A stretch of 64,000 bases of DNA from a virus. This document shows positions 27,087 through 35,790 of the stretch, one piece after another (within the stretch, counting starts at the first letter, position 1; each line of letters opens with the position of its first letter). Under the pieces are notes generated by a model. The model ran no database searches, was not told the origin of the DNA, and saw only the letters and a list, made by a program, of their open reading frames with translations. The translations under genes were made by a program, and so were the position numbers. The stretch spans positions 62,001 through 126,000 of IMG/VR virus record IMGVR_UViG_3300036832_001373; one strand, 5' to 3'.

Positions 27087-27836
27087 TTAAAGGGACAGTT
27101 GTTGAACTGAACCAAGAGAAGTTGATCCGCTTGGAGAAGTAACTAAATTAGGACCAACTCTTCCTTCAGTCAAGGATAGACGACCTACTGAGAAAGCCTG
27201 AGAGATTCTACTTCTACCAGGACTTTCGTAATCTAAGTGAAGAGTTCCAGTAGTAGTTGGAAAACAGTACTTATACCAAAATGTATAAACCATATTGCTT
27301 TGCATATCTTGAATATAAACATAAATAGATTGCCAATAATTTATTGGGTACATATAAGTTCCATCATCTATTCCAGTAGATGGAGTATAAGGTCTAATTA
27401 ATCTCTTCCAAGCTTGAACATATTCTAGAGGGGTACAAGCAACTATATTTCCACTATCGTCTGTATATGCGTCATTATATAGTTCCATAAGTAATTCTGA
27501 TGTGTCAAAAAAGTCTGCTACAAACATATGTCTTCCACCAATTGGGTGAGGCTCAGCTTGAGTATTATCAAAACTAAGAGTTACAGCTTGAACTATAGGT
27601 CTCTTGACCGTTACTCCTTGAGTGCTTGCAATTGGAGGAAGAATAACGTCGAATTTAAATATTCTATGAGGTTCAGGTATTGCTTCAGCATGATAGGTAC
27701 CAATAGTTATTTGACCATTGGTACCTAGAGTACCAGTAAAATTACCAGCTTGAGGGGATAACAGTATAGGACTAGAAACTGGTAACGTTACATCAGTTGC
27801 AGTTACACTAGGTAGAATTGGAACTGGAATGGGCAT
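27087..27836 (-). CDS. Second tail tube-like protein, 249 aa
   Basis: A beta-rich protein of the tail tube type lying 4 bases downstream of the gp19-like tube gene. It has a ~45-residue N-terminal Pro/Thr-rich extension, then strands (HRIFKFDVILPP, QAVTLSFDNTQAE) and a helix-strand block (EYVQAWKRLIRPY; YVYIQDMQSNMVYTFWY) similar in layout to tube proteins. It may form a specialised tube end, like gp54 or gp3 type proteins, rather than the main tube. Confident structural protein, uncertain exact role. Confidence 0.6.
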   Translation of the reverse strand: MPIPVPILPSVTATDVTLPVSSPILLSPQAGNFTGTLGTNGQITIGTYHAEAIPEPHRIFKFDVILPPIASTQGVTVKRPIVQAVTLSFDNTQAEPHPIGGRHMFVADFFDTSELLMELYNDAYTDDSGNIVACTPLEYVQAWKRLIRPYTPSTGIDDGTYMYPINYWQSIYVYIQDMQSNMVYTFWYKYCFPTTTGTLHLDYESPGRSRISQAFSVGRLSLTEGRVGPNLVTSPSGSTSLGSVQQLSL

Positions 27837-27840
27837 GGGA

Positions 27841-28389
27841 TTAAATGTTAATTGTTCCTACATCAGAGATTTTATCTATATCAGTGTAGTCGAAACTCCA
27901 GGTAATGCTTGGAGCAACAGCACGGCTTTCAGCCATTGACAGAGCAATTGCTGGATTTCCGATTGGGAAGACTCCGTAGAGAGTAGTTTTGATAGTCTTG
28001 GTTCCTGGATTATCATATTGTTGAATAGCTGCGGTGGACGAGATATCCTTTTTATTACCTCCTTTTCCTGTTATCCAGTTATAACATAGTTTCATCCAGG
28101 AAGCTATTGCAACTTGGATGTCTCCATCTACACCTTCTACTAGTGTGGTAGTCCAAGTATGGTGGAACCTAGCTCTACCAGAGTACTCAAGAGTAAATCC
28201 AGCTAGGTCAACTGGTACCTGGTCTATACCTATTCCTGGAATCTCCGTAGCAGTACAACGGAGACTCATGATCTGCGTCATCTGACCACCAATAGCTGCT
28301 CCTTTAGGAGTGATGGTCATCTGAAATTGATACCCTTTAAAGGGATCAACTAGAGCTTCTATGTCCTCAACTCTGGTGTCACCAGCCAC
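27841..28389 (-). CDS. Tail tube protein (gp19-like)
   Basis: 182 residues, the size of T4 gp19 (163). The fold pattern is visible: N-terminal strand YQFQMTITPKG, ATEIPGIGIDQVPVDLAGF in the place of the gp19 'loop', then TWTTTLVEGVDG, a helix IASWMKLCYNWI, the strand KTIKTTLYGVFP and SITWSFDYTDI at the end. It lies directly downstream of the sheath, the expected order gp18-gp19, and should form the inner tail tube. Confidence 0.88.
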   Translation of the reverse strand: MAGDTRVEDIEALVDPFKGYQFQMTITPKGAAIGGQMTQIMSLRCTATEIPGIGIDQVPVDLAGFTLEYSGRARFHHTWTTTLVEGVDGDIQVAIASWMKLCYNWITGKGGNKKDISSTAAIQQYDNPGTKTIKTTLYGVFPIGNPAIALSMAESRAVAPSITWSFDYTDIDKISDVGTINI

Positions 28390-28442
28390 GTTCGTACTCC
28401 TCTATTAAGTTAGATGTCTTCTTGAACTTAGAAGTTCAGGAT

Positions 28443-31131
28443 TTAACCAGTCGTAGCTCCGAGTAGATTGAACCCAGCCAACGCCTGAATCACGGAGAAA
28501 TTAACTCCTGTGGCTGTGATAATATTCTGCAGCTGAATAAATTCAGCCGCTTTCTCTGGTTGTAGATAAATATCAACGTTTAGTTGGTTCATATCTATAA
28601 CTTGTGGAGGATTGTTGGTCTCATCGCAAACCGTCTTATAGGCATAGAGACCATTCTGAGCCTGAACAAGAGATAGATATTGGTTTAGAGCGTTTGTTAT
28701 ATCTAGACGAGTATATTGGTTGTTTAGTTCGAATAGCTTGAACTTCAAGAACTGTTTTGCAGCACGTTCAATCGTTATGATACAACGACGAACGTTGATT
28801 CTATCAAGGGCAGATGGCTTGGACTGTTGAGTCTTTTGACCAAAGACTACAATACCATCTCCAGGAGAGAAGATAAGAGGATTGATATTCACAGGATTTT
28901 GATAGAGAGCCTCTATATCTCCGATTGCATCGTAACGAACCGTGACATCTACTGGAGGCAGAGTTTGTGATCTTATAACGCCACGATTATAACCAGCAGG
29001 AGCATACCAAGGATATGCCTGGTTATCAGTTCTAGCCATCACCTGAGCAATAAATCCAGACGGAGGAATTGGCATACCAGCTATATCATTATAGCTATCG
29101 TATACCTTAACCCAAGGTGAGTAGAGAGCACAGAAGCTAGACTCGATATTCTGATAGTTTAGCCTCCAGTCAGAAGCCATAGTGATAGGAGTTATCTCAA
29201 CTTTGTTGTAGGGTATGTCGAAGACAGCGAAACAGTCTCGACGTCTCTCAACAAGAGCTTGCATAGATTCTTGGACAGACCAGTCGATATCAGAGACGTA
29301 TCCACCGTTGATAAGTATATTCATATCAACGTATGCAGCATTTCCATACAACTGCCAACCCTGGATAATGTCTCCAGAAGTAACAGGCTGACCATCACTA
29401 CCCATAGTTAGAGGAACTTTGGTTGTGGTAAATGCTGGCATCACATTCTGATCTAGATCAACGTTATCGAATACTCTAATAAAGTTAGAGTATCCGTTGA
29501 TCGCAGTCTCTAGATACATGTTATTTCCATAACCATCTTTCTTATTCTTAATTCTGGAGACATCCCAGACTTCTCTGGTAATGTCAATCCCATTTTGATT
29601 TTCATATACAACTAGTTGGAACCCTTCCGGATCCCAGAGAGTCTGGATTATTGATATCTTGAGATTGTTAGCCCAGACACCTGGATTTTCAGCATAGATC
29701 ATAAAGGCGGTATTACCGGAGTCTGAGCCGATAAAGTTAGCCGAAATTGTTATTCCAGTTCCTGGAGCATTGACGAATGTGATCTCCAAAGCTCCATCAT
29801 CAGCTACTAGAGTACCTGTCTGAATTCCTTGACCAGAGACGTTACCTAAACTATCTACCGTAACTGGGATCGTAGTGGTTCCAACTGCGATCGATAGAAG
29901 TTGAACGATAGGTGCTGGAGCTAGAGTAGCAGCAAACGTTGGAGTTAAGTTATCACCAGTACCAATTTCCTGGTTGACTGAAACTGGGAAGTACTCTGGA
30001 GTTTCAGTCGGAACTCCCTGAGCGATTGGAGTAGACGGATTAGCTGACGTGAAGGTAGCAGCAATCTGAGCTCCACTTGCAGGAGGAGTATCGAAAGTAA
30101 CGTGAATAACACCAGACACGTAGTCGATATCACCAGAGGTAATGCCAGTTCCAACGATAGAACCACCTCCGTCTGCTGTAGTATATCTGGCCGTGATAAC
30201 GTTATTTAGAGCAGGAGCAGCAGAGAAAGTAACTGTTAGTGCCCCAGTAACTTTATTTATAGTACCAGAAACTAGTCCAACACCAGTAACGTTACCTAGA
30301 CTATCAACCGTACAATCTATCTGAGTAGCTCCATTCATAATAGTTAACAAAGTTCCTATAGGAGCAGGAGCCAAATGAGAAGTAAAAGTAGTTGTAGTAC
30401 CATCGCCAGTACCTATCTGGCTCTGATTGTAAACAGATACGTCGATCTGAGTAGCACCTACGTGAATTGCATTTAGAGATTGGAGAGGTACTGGACCTAA
30501 GATACCTGCAAAGATTCTAAAACTTGCATTACCAACTGCGAATACTTGAGTTACGATTTGAGATATACCTGTTTTATTTATGATGACACCAGCATATGCG
30601 CCATTGACACACACTCTAGTGAAGTATAACTGAGTCATCTCTTCTAGAGCACACAAACCACAGTACATAGCGTAACCGTAGTTTACATTAGGTGCTCCAT
30701 TGATAGTTACTAACGCTTGAGTATTAGTAAATAATACTCTTTTGTTGACTGGTCCTCTCGCAGCTTGACCTACGATAGCTCCTACCGAGGTAGCTTGATT
30801 TTGGACTATTGCTGATAGATCTACGTCTCGTGCGTATACCGTTTATGTTCGCTAGAGTTCGCTACTCTCTAACCGTTCCTTTGAGGAACCGCTCATGGTT
30901 ACCCATGAGACCAGACTATATCATCAACCACTAGGGTTGTGTGGTGCTTCGGACCGCTTGGCCCTACTCCCTTACGGGATAGTCGTTGAACCTTCCTACC
31001 AAAGATGGTAGGCTCGGCTTCGGATTGTCCTGACTCGCTTATCCAGGAGTTCCCCGAAATTCTCCACATTGTCATTAGCGAATTGCTTCGCTACGGGGCT
31101 AATAGTAACCCGGGGCGGTATAGACGGCCAT
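28443..31131 (-). CDS. Tail sheath protein (gp18-like), split by a group I intron
   Basis: Contractile sheath subunit. The gene is in two exons on the - strand: exon 1 31131-31108 (24 bases) and exon 2 30839-28443 (2397 bases), joined in frame to give 806 residues. Exon 1 alone reads MAVYTAPG and exon 2 begins VYARDVDLS; together they give MAVYTAPGVYARDVDLS, a classic sheath N-terminus. The start is fixed by AAGGAGG just upstream. Sheath features: EESMQALVERRRD-like core near SVQESMQALVE, and a C-terminal part with NGLYAYKTVCDETNNPPQ and VDIYLQPEKAAEFIQL. Residues ~149-380 hold two and a half copies of an inserted beta domain (IGTGDGTTTTF and IGTGDNLTPTF begin the full copies). Without splicing, translation would stop after 10 codons. 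Confidence 0.92.
30840..31107 (-). ncRNA. Group I intron in the tail sheath gene, 268 bases
   Basis: Self-splicing intron, - strand, without an internal gene. The 5' exon ends ...CCGGGT with U at the cut; GGGU pairs with GCCC in the intron, leaving a U.G pair, as group I needs. Core elements: P element at 31031-31012 (AGGACAATCCGAAGCC), R element with AACGACTAT at 30988-30979, S element with GATATAGTCTGG ending at 30911. The last base is G (30840). Cutting at these points joins the sheath exons exactly in frame. A chance 65-codon frame crossing the exon 1/intron region is not a gene. Confidence 0.9.
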
Positions 31132-31156
31132 TTTGGCCTCCTTCTAAGCAACGTAG

Positions 31157-31900
31157 CTACCTTTCTCTGTAAGGCCAAGTTTCTTCTGTCCAAACAGAAA
31201 AAGGAATCTTATTGTCTAGTGACCACTTAGTAGCCTCTAGAAGCTTTAGTTTTACTGTTAAGTCTAACAACTTTCTTTTTGGCTTAATCTCAATAAGTTC
31301 TCTAGAGTCGTCAATATATTCAACTAATATATCTGGAATGTAGTGTTTTTCAACTCCTTCTAAAGAGTACGGAATTCTAAAAGGATTTATTTTAAATGTT
31401 CTCACGTTTTCATCATTATCTAAGTGTGCAAAAGCACGTAACTCCCAGGACGATTGATAATATATACGACCAGTCTTCTTAGAAAAATACCATCCTTTTA
31501 TCTTGGATGTCTTACCTCCTCTAATAAGAGCACCTACTGTACGATTCCAGTACTCCGGATCTTTTCTTAACTCTTCTTTTGTAGCATTTCTTCTCTCAAT
31601 TGAATGAGGAAGATTGAATCCACCTCTGGAATTTCCTTTTAACGACTCTGAAATCTTACCATCTTTATTACACTGAGAAGCTACGTAACTTTGTCTACAA
31701 TTGTAACATCTTCCACCCTTAAATCGATAAGTTAGTCCATAAAAAGTCAAGTCTTTACCGCAGCCTATACATTTATCTTCGTTTGTAAACATCATATGTT
31801 TTCTAAAATAATTCTCAACTGAGAAATGACGTTGAACTATATGTAGTCCTAAAGACTTCCAACTTTTGAAGTCTTTAGGACATTCTTTACAAGAGATCAT
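31157..31900 (-). CDS. Homing endonuclease-like protein, zinc fingers plus PD-(D/E)XK nuclease
   Basis: 247 residues, free-standing, ending 26 bases before the sheath start. Residues 4-25 hold a C2H2 zinc finger (C4, C7, H20, H25), residues 44-68 a second Cys-rich knuckle (CIGC ... CYNC). The C-terminal part is a PD-(D/E)XK nuclease candidate: E153 in SSWELRAF, P189-D190 in YIPDILVEY, then E204-I-K206 in ELIEIKPK. Such enzymes cut DNA to spread mobile elements. It lies outside the intron in the next gene, so it probably mobilises the intron or the locus from next door. Start ATG 31900 has GAGAGGA upstream and a hairpin lies before it. Confidence 0.8.
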   Translation of the reverse strand: MISCKECPKDFKSWKSLGLHIVQRHFSVENYFRKHMMFTNEDKCIGCGKDLTFYGLTYRFKGGRCYNCRQSYVASQCNKDGKISESLKGNSRGGFNLPHSIERRNATKEELRKDPEYWNRTVGALIRGGKTSKIKGWYFSKKTGRIYYQSSWELRAFAHLDNDENVRTFKINPFRIPYSLEGVEKHYIPDILVEYIDDSRELIEIKPKRKLLDLTVKLKLLEATKWSLDNKIPFSVWTEETWPYRER

Positions 31901-31914
31901 TGTCCTATCCTCTC

Positions 31915-31934
31915 TTACAGTTAACTAACTGTAA
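31915..31934 (-). promoter_or_regulatory. Hairpin before the endonuclease gene
   Basis: TTACAGTT and AACTGTAA form an 8-base-pair stem with a 4-base loop between the stop of the 59-residue anchor protein and the ATG of the endonuclease gene. It could end transcription from upstream genes or limit translation of the endonuclease, as hairpins in phage homing endonuclease leaders do. No U-run follows, so a strict terminator is less likely. Confidence 0.4.
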
Positions 31935-31964
31935 ACGTTTGAGAAGATAGTTTCCCTAGGTTAA

Positions 31965-32144
31965 TCAGGCCGAGGGAGATGTAGAGGGATCTTTGATCAC
32001 TCTAACTCCAGGCGGCAATTTAGTACGATTGACTGTAGTTGGAATTGTAATCTTAGACTTAGGAGGAACCCAATATGAATGCTCATCGTCTGCTTTAACT
32101 GATACTTGAGCATCATTCCGATTGTAGATTGTAGTTGAGGTCAT
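31965..32144 (-). CDS. Stand-alone fibre anchor protein, 59 aa
   Basis: A 59-residue protein beginning MTSTTIYNRNDAQVSVKADD and ending near DPSTSPSA. It matches the first ~50 residues of the three collagen-like fibres at 32184, 38985 and 40001 (YN-x-N-x-x-QV-x(4)-DD-x(3)-YW, then TIP-x-TV and LP-x-GV), but has no fibre after it. AGGAG lies about ten bases before ATG 32144. It may be a virion component that binds the same site as the fibres, an adaptor, or a remnant of a lost fibre. Confidence 0.7.
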   Translation of the reverse strand: MTSTTIYNRNDAQVSVKADDEHSYWVPPKSKITIPTTVNRTKLPPGVRVIKDPSTSPSA

Positions 32145-32183
32145 AGTTCTAAACTCCTAAGTTGTGTTGTAGCTTTGAGATGT

Positions 32184-35100
32184 CTACTTTAATGCATAAG
32201 GAAATAGTGGATATATACCCGAGACAGCCGAGGTTGTATTCATAGTAATTGATCCTTCTCCACCAGCTGTACCATTCGTAACTGCAGTTAGAGTAGCTCC
32301 AAATTGAGCTAGAGGATAGGAAAACCCAGGAGCCGTAGGAGCAGGAGTTGTTGAGTTGTAATTCCAATTAATACCGTACCAAATATCACCAACCGAGTAA
32401 TACGTCGCTAGATCCGTTCCATTACCATCTCCTCTATGAACGTGTGATATGGTAGCACTACCAGAAGTAAATGTACCATACTCAAGTTGAGCAGGAATCC
32501 AAACTCCTGTCTTGATAATTATAGTATAACCAGTTAATGCCGTGTCTGGATTAAGATTTGAAACAAATGTCGAATTCCCAAGAGTATCAACTAGGATATT
32601 ATTTTGCTGCTGAGTAGTTACAGGCACATACCCACCGCCACCACCAACGTTCGCTCCTACTATAGTAACAAGAAAGATGGTTCCAGTATTCTGATGATAT
32701 AACAAATCTCCAGGAGAGAGTTTAAAAGCACTACCGGAAACCATCAAAGATTGATCAAAGTGGAAAGTCATCGTATCAGCATTACCAGGATACGTAACAG
32801 TACCGCCTCCACCTACTGTAGTCATATCTACGAGGTACTCTACTGGTACAGCCATATTCCACAAACGATATTGACTATCTTGATATAGATAACTTGCTTG
32901 ACTCATTTGTCGTCTAGATAGAGAAATCGATCTATTAATGATACTATCATGTATCAAAGTACCCTGAGTACTGGTAGGAGTCTGAAACCAAGTCCCTTTC
33001 AGATTATTAATCTGTAGACTTCTAGTCCCTCCTGGATTAAAACGACAAGGGCCAAGAATCATGCCACCGCAATAGTTCACTGCCTGTTGATGAACTACGT
33101 CCTGAGTCTGGAGATTTCCTAATCCATTGATAGCACTCTGCCAGCTACCTCCATTAATTGTGAGGAAACCATATTTATCATTAAGAGTAGTTATCCGCGA
33201 GTAGCCATTAACTATTACGTTAGTTAAGATCACATCAGCAGAAGCTGACATCATGGAATGTGGGATGCACCCATGCCCGTTGTCCTCATTAAAACCAAAC
33301 GTACAATCGGAGACGTGCACGGCTGATGTAAAACTACCTCCAGAAAAATCACCAAGTCTTACTACGTCTTCGACATAAATATGAGAGATTTTTACAGGGC
33401 CTGCAGTCCCTAGATACAAATCAGCAATGTTATATCCCTGTCCTCCAGCGTTATTTTCTATAGGACCATATATACCTCCTCCCTCAGCACCAAACTTGTT
33501 GTTACATATAAAAGTATGGCAGTATTGCCACATATTATTTCGAATTTCTACAGACCTTGATTGTGTGTTGGCTATGCAAATGGCATATGGCGCACATGTT
33601 ACAGTACAATCACGTATATGAGTAAAATCTGCGTTTCCATCTCCGTTAGGTTGATTTACAATATCAACTCCAAAACCATCAACCTCAGTTTCTTCTATAT
33701 GAACTTGACTAGAAGACCATGTAGGAATGGTACCCCCTCCCCAATTACCAGGAGTCGTCGCATTACCTCCAGGAGTGGTTGAAGGAGTATAAGTAAACTG
33801 CGTACCATTTGAAAGAACATTGCAGTTATATATGCCATTATAACTGCTAGGAACAGCATTAATTATTTGCAGCCATGTTGGTACAGCTGAAAGACCATGT
33901 GGATTCACAGCCGTAGCAGTCGCTGTAGTCCCAGATATAGTAATAGAAGACAAAGCAGCAGTAGCCCACCCATTTGGGTGATTATACCCTCCAGATATAA
34001 CCCAAGCTGGGAGAGTTCTTGGTGGGTAGTTATTTGCTTGGGGAAATGCGCTGTATGCATCAACAGCAATCCCTGCATACGGAGCATATCTAGATATACC
34101 ACCTCCATTGGTACCAATTGGGATCAGCTCTGGAGCTAACCAGTCATTTGCATTACCAGAATGGTTAAATCCCTGAGCCTGAGAACCTACAGCAAAGTTT
34201 GCATTTACTCCTACAATAGTAATACCTTTAATACCACTATGTCGTGAGCCTTGGATATTAACAGCAGGTCGATCCGTCTTAGTAGGATAAAAAACTGGAG
34301 CATTACCAATTGTAGCAGAAAAATTAGGTCTATAAGTACCAATCAATGTTATATCATACGCGTTGTTACCCCAACCAACGTGTAAAGTATCATCAATTCT
34401 ATATTTTCCATAAGGAACCTTAACTACTGAACAACCATTCTGCATAGCAAAATCTAATGCTTGTTGGAACATAGGTGCATTATCTGTTCCTTGAGTTATA
34501 CTATTATATACCGTAAACGAAACAGTTCCTGATGCAGGCATATTTCCATCAAGAGTTATGCTATTAGCAGTAGGCTTACTTTGAACAATCCTAGGGACTT
34601 GTGGAGCTAATGCTGAACCTTTTGACGCATAATTAACAACCGCAAACTGCTGATTTACGTATATGCCAGATGCATCAGCTGCTCCATTCCTCTGAGTTAT
34701 TCCTGTTATCGTTGGTGAGTTAGCAGTAGATGTCCCAGTCCACTGTCCTGCACTAAATACCTGAGTGGAATAACCATCTCCAATGGTTCCAAACTCACCA
34801 GCATTGACAGGGTTCCTTGAATAGACTGGAGTCCATATTTTACTATCTACCGTAACTTCACCATATAGTCCAGTTGCAGAAGTTGACTTTTTATAAAGTA
34901 ATGGAGTAGCTTCAAGGCTAGCAGCTGGAGGATAAGTTCCTGTACGTGCTCTTACATACACATAGTTATATGTGGATGCAATAGTGACACCAGGAGTAGT
35001 AAAAGCTGAGTAAGTATCAAAATTTAACGTGTCAACATTACCTATGCCAGCAGGTCCAGTAGCTCCTGGAGTTCCTGAAGCTCCTGGAACCCCAGAAGGA

Positions 35101-35771
35101 CCAGTAGGTCCAGGAATTCCTGGAGTCCCGACTCCAGAGGGACCAGTAGGTCCAGGAGGCCCTGTAGCTCCTGCACTAGCTGCAGTTCCTGGTATTCCTG
35201 AGGGGCCAGCAGATCCAGTAGCTCCTTGAACTCCAGTGGATCCGACTGGACCTGGAGATCCTGGAGTTCCAGATGTTCCAGGAGCCCCAGTAGCTCCAGC
35301 TGCTCCGGTAGGACCTGCTATACCAGTAGCTCCAGGAGGACCAGTAGCTCCAGACGCTCCTGCTGCTGATACAGTTCCAGGTATTCCTGAGGGACCAGAT
35401 GCACCAGTAGCACCTGGTGCTCCCTGAATTCCTATAGGACCCATTACCCCCTGAGAACCTTGAGGTCCAGTAGCTCCAGTGACCCCCTCAACCCCAGCTG
35501 GACCAGTAGCTCCTTGAGCTACAGCAGTTCCAGGTATTCCCTGAGGACCAGTAGGTCCTGTAGCTCCAGTATAATCTGGAGGTTTCTGAACGCTAGGGCC
35601 AGTAGCTCCGTCAGGATCTCCTGGATCTGCTACCCAAACACCTGTAGGTAAAGTACTAACAGTAGTTGGTATAGTAGTATAAGCATTGGCGGCAATCCAA
35701 TAGATTTGCCCATCGTCACCATTAATCGCCACTTGATAGTTATTACTATTGTATAACGTAGTGAAGTTCAT
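32184..35771 (-). CDS. Tailspike/fibre with anchor, collagen-like stalk and beta-helix domain
   Basis: 1195 residues. Residues 1-50 are the shared anchor ([24 protein letters not shown]). Residues ~50-245 form a collagen-like Gly-X-Y stalk rich in [12 protein letters not shown]. From ~424 (NAPMFQQALDFAMQNG, VVKVPYGKYRIDDTLHVG) to ~850 the pattern is that of pectate-lyase-type right-handed beta-helix tailspikes that bind or cut surface polysaccharide. The C-terminal ~250 residues are beta-rich. Expected to act at host recognition. The gene runs with other fibre genes on the - strand. Confidence 0.82.
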   Translation of the reverse strand: MNFTTLYNSNNYQVAINGDDGQIYWIAANAYTTIPTTVSTLPTGVWVADPGDPDGATGPSVQKPPDYTGATGPTGPQGIPGTAVAQGATGPAGVEGVTGATGPQGSQGVMGPIGIQGAPGATGASGPSGIPGTVSAAGASGATGPPGATGIAGPTGAAGATGAPGTSGTPGSPGPVGSTGVQGATGSAGPSGIPGTAASAGATGPPGPTGPSGVGTPGIPGPTGPSGVPGASGTPGATGPAGIGNVDTLNFDTYSAFTTPGVTIASTYNYVYVRARTGTYPPAASLEATPLLYKKSTSATGLYGEVTVDSKIWTPVYSRNPVNAGEFGTIGDGYSTQVFSAGQWTGTSTANSPTITGITQRNGAADASGIYVNQQFAVVNYASKGSALAPQVPRIVQSKPTANSITLDGNMPASGTVSFTVYNSITQGTDNAPMFQQALDFAMQNGCSVVKVPYGKYRIDDTLHVGWGNNAYDITLIGTYRPNFSATIGNAPVFYPTKTDRPAVNIQGSRHSGIKGITIVGVNANFAVGSQAQGFNHSGNANDWLAPELIPIGTNGGGISRYAPYAGIAVDAYSAFPQANNYPPRTLPAWVISGGYNHPNGWATAALSSITISGTTATATAVNPHGLSAVPTWLQIINAVPSSYNGIYNCNVLSNGTQFTYTPSTTPGGNATTPGNWGGGTIPTWSSSQVHIEETEVDGFGVDIVNQPNGDGNADFTHIRDCTVTCAPYAICIANTQSRSVEIRNNMWQYCHTFICNNKFGAEGGGIYGPIENNAGGQGYNIADLYLGTAGPVKISHIYVEDVVRLGDFSGGSFTSAVHVSDCTFGFNEDNGHGCIPHSMMSASADVILTNVIVNGYSRITTLNDKYGFLTINGGSWQSAINGLGNLQTQDVVHQQAVNYCGGMILGPCRFNPGGTRSLQINNLKGTWFQTPTSTQGTLIHDSIINRSISLSRRQMSQASYLYQDSQYRLWNMAVPVEYLVDMTTVGGGGTVTYPGNADTMTFHFDQSLMVSGSAFKLSPGDLLYHQNTGTIFLVTIVGANVGGGGGYVPVTTQQQNNILVDTLGNSTFVSNLNPDTALTGYTIIIKTGVWIPAQLEYGTFTSGSATISHVHRGDGNGTDLATYYSVGDIWYGINWNYNSTTPAPTAPGFSYPLAQFGATLTAVTNGTAGGEGSITMNTTSAVSGIYPLFPYALK

Positions 35772-35790
35772 ATCTTATTCCTCTTAACTT

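Noticed and set aside
30996-31193. 65-codon frame over the sheath exon 1 and intron
   Set aside because: It overlaps the endonuclease end, exon 1 and the P element; it is a by-product of the structured intron.
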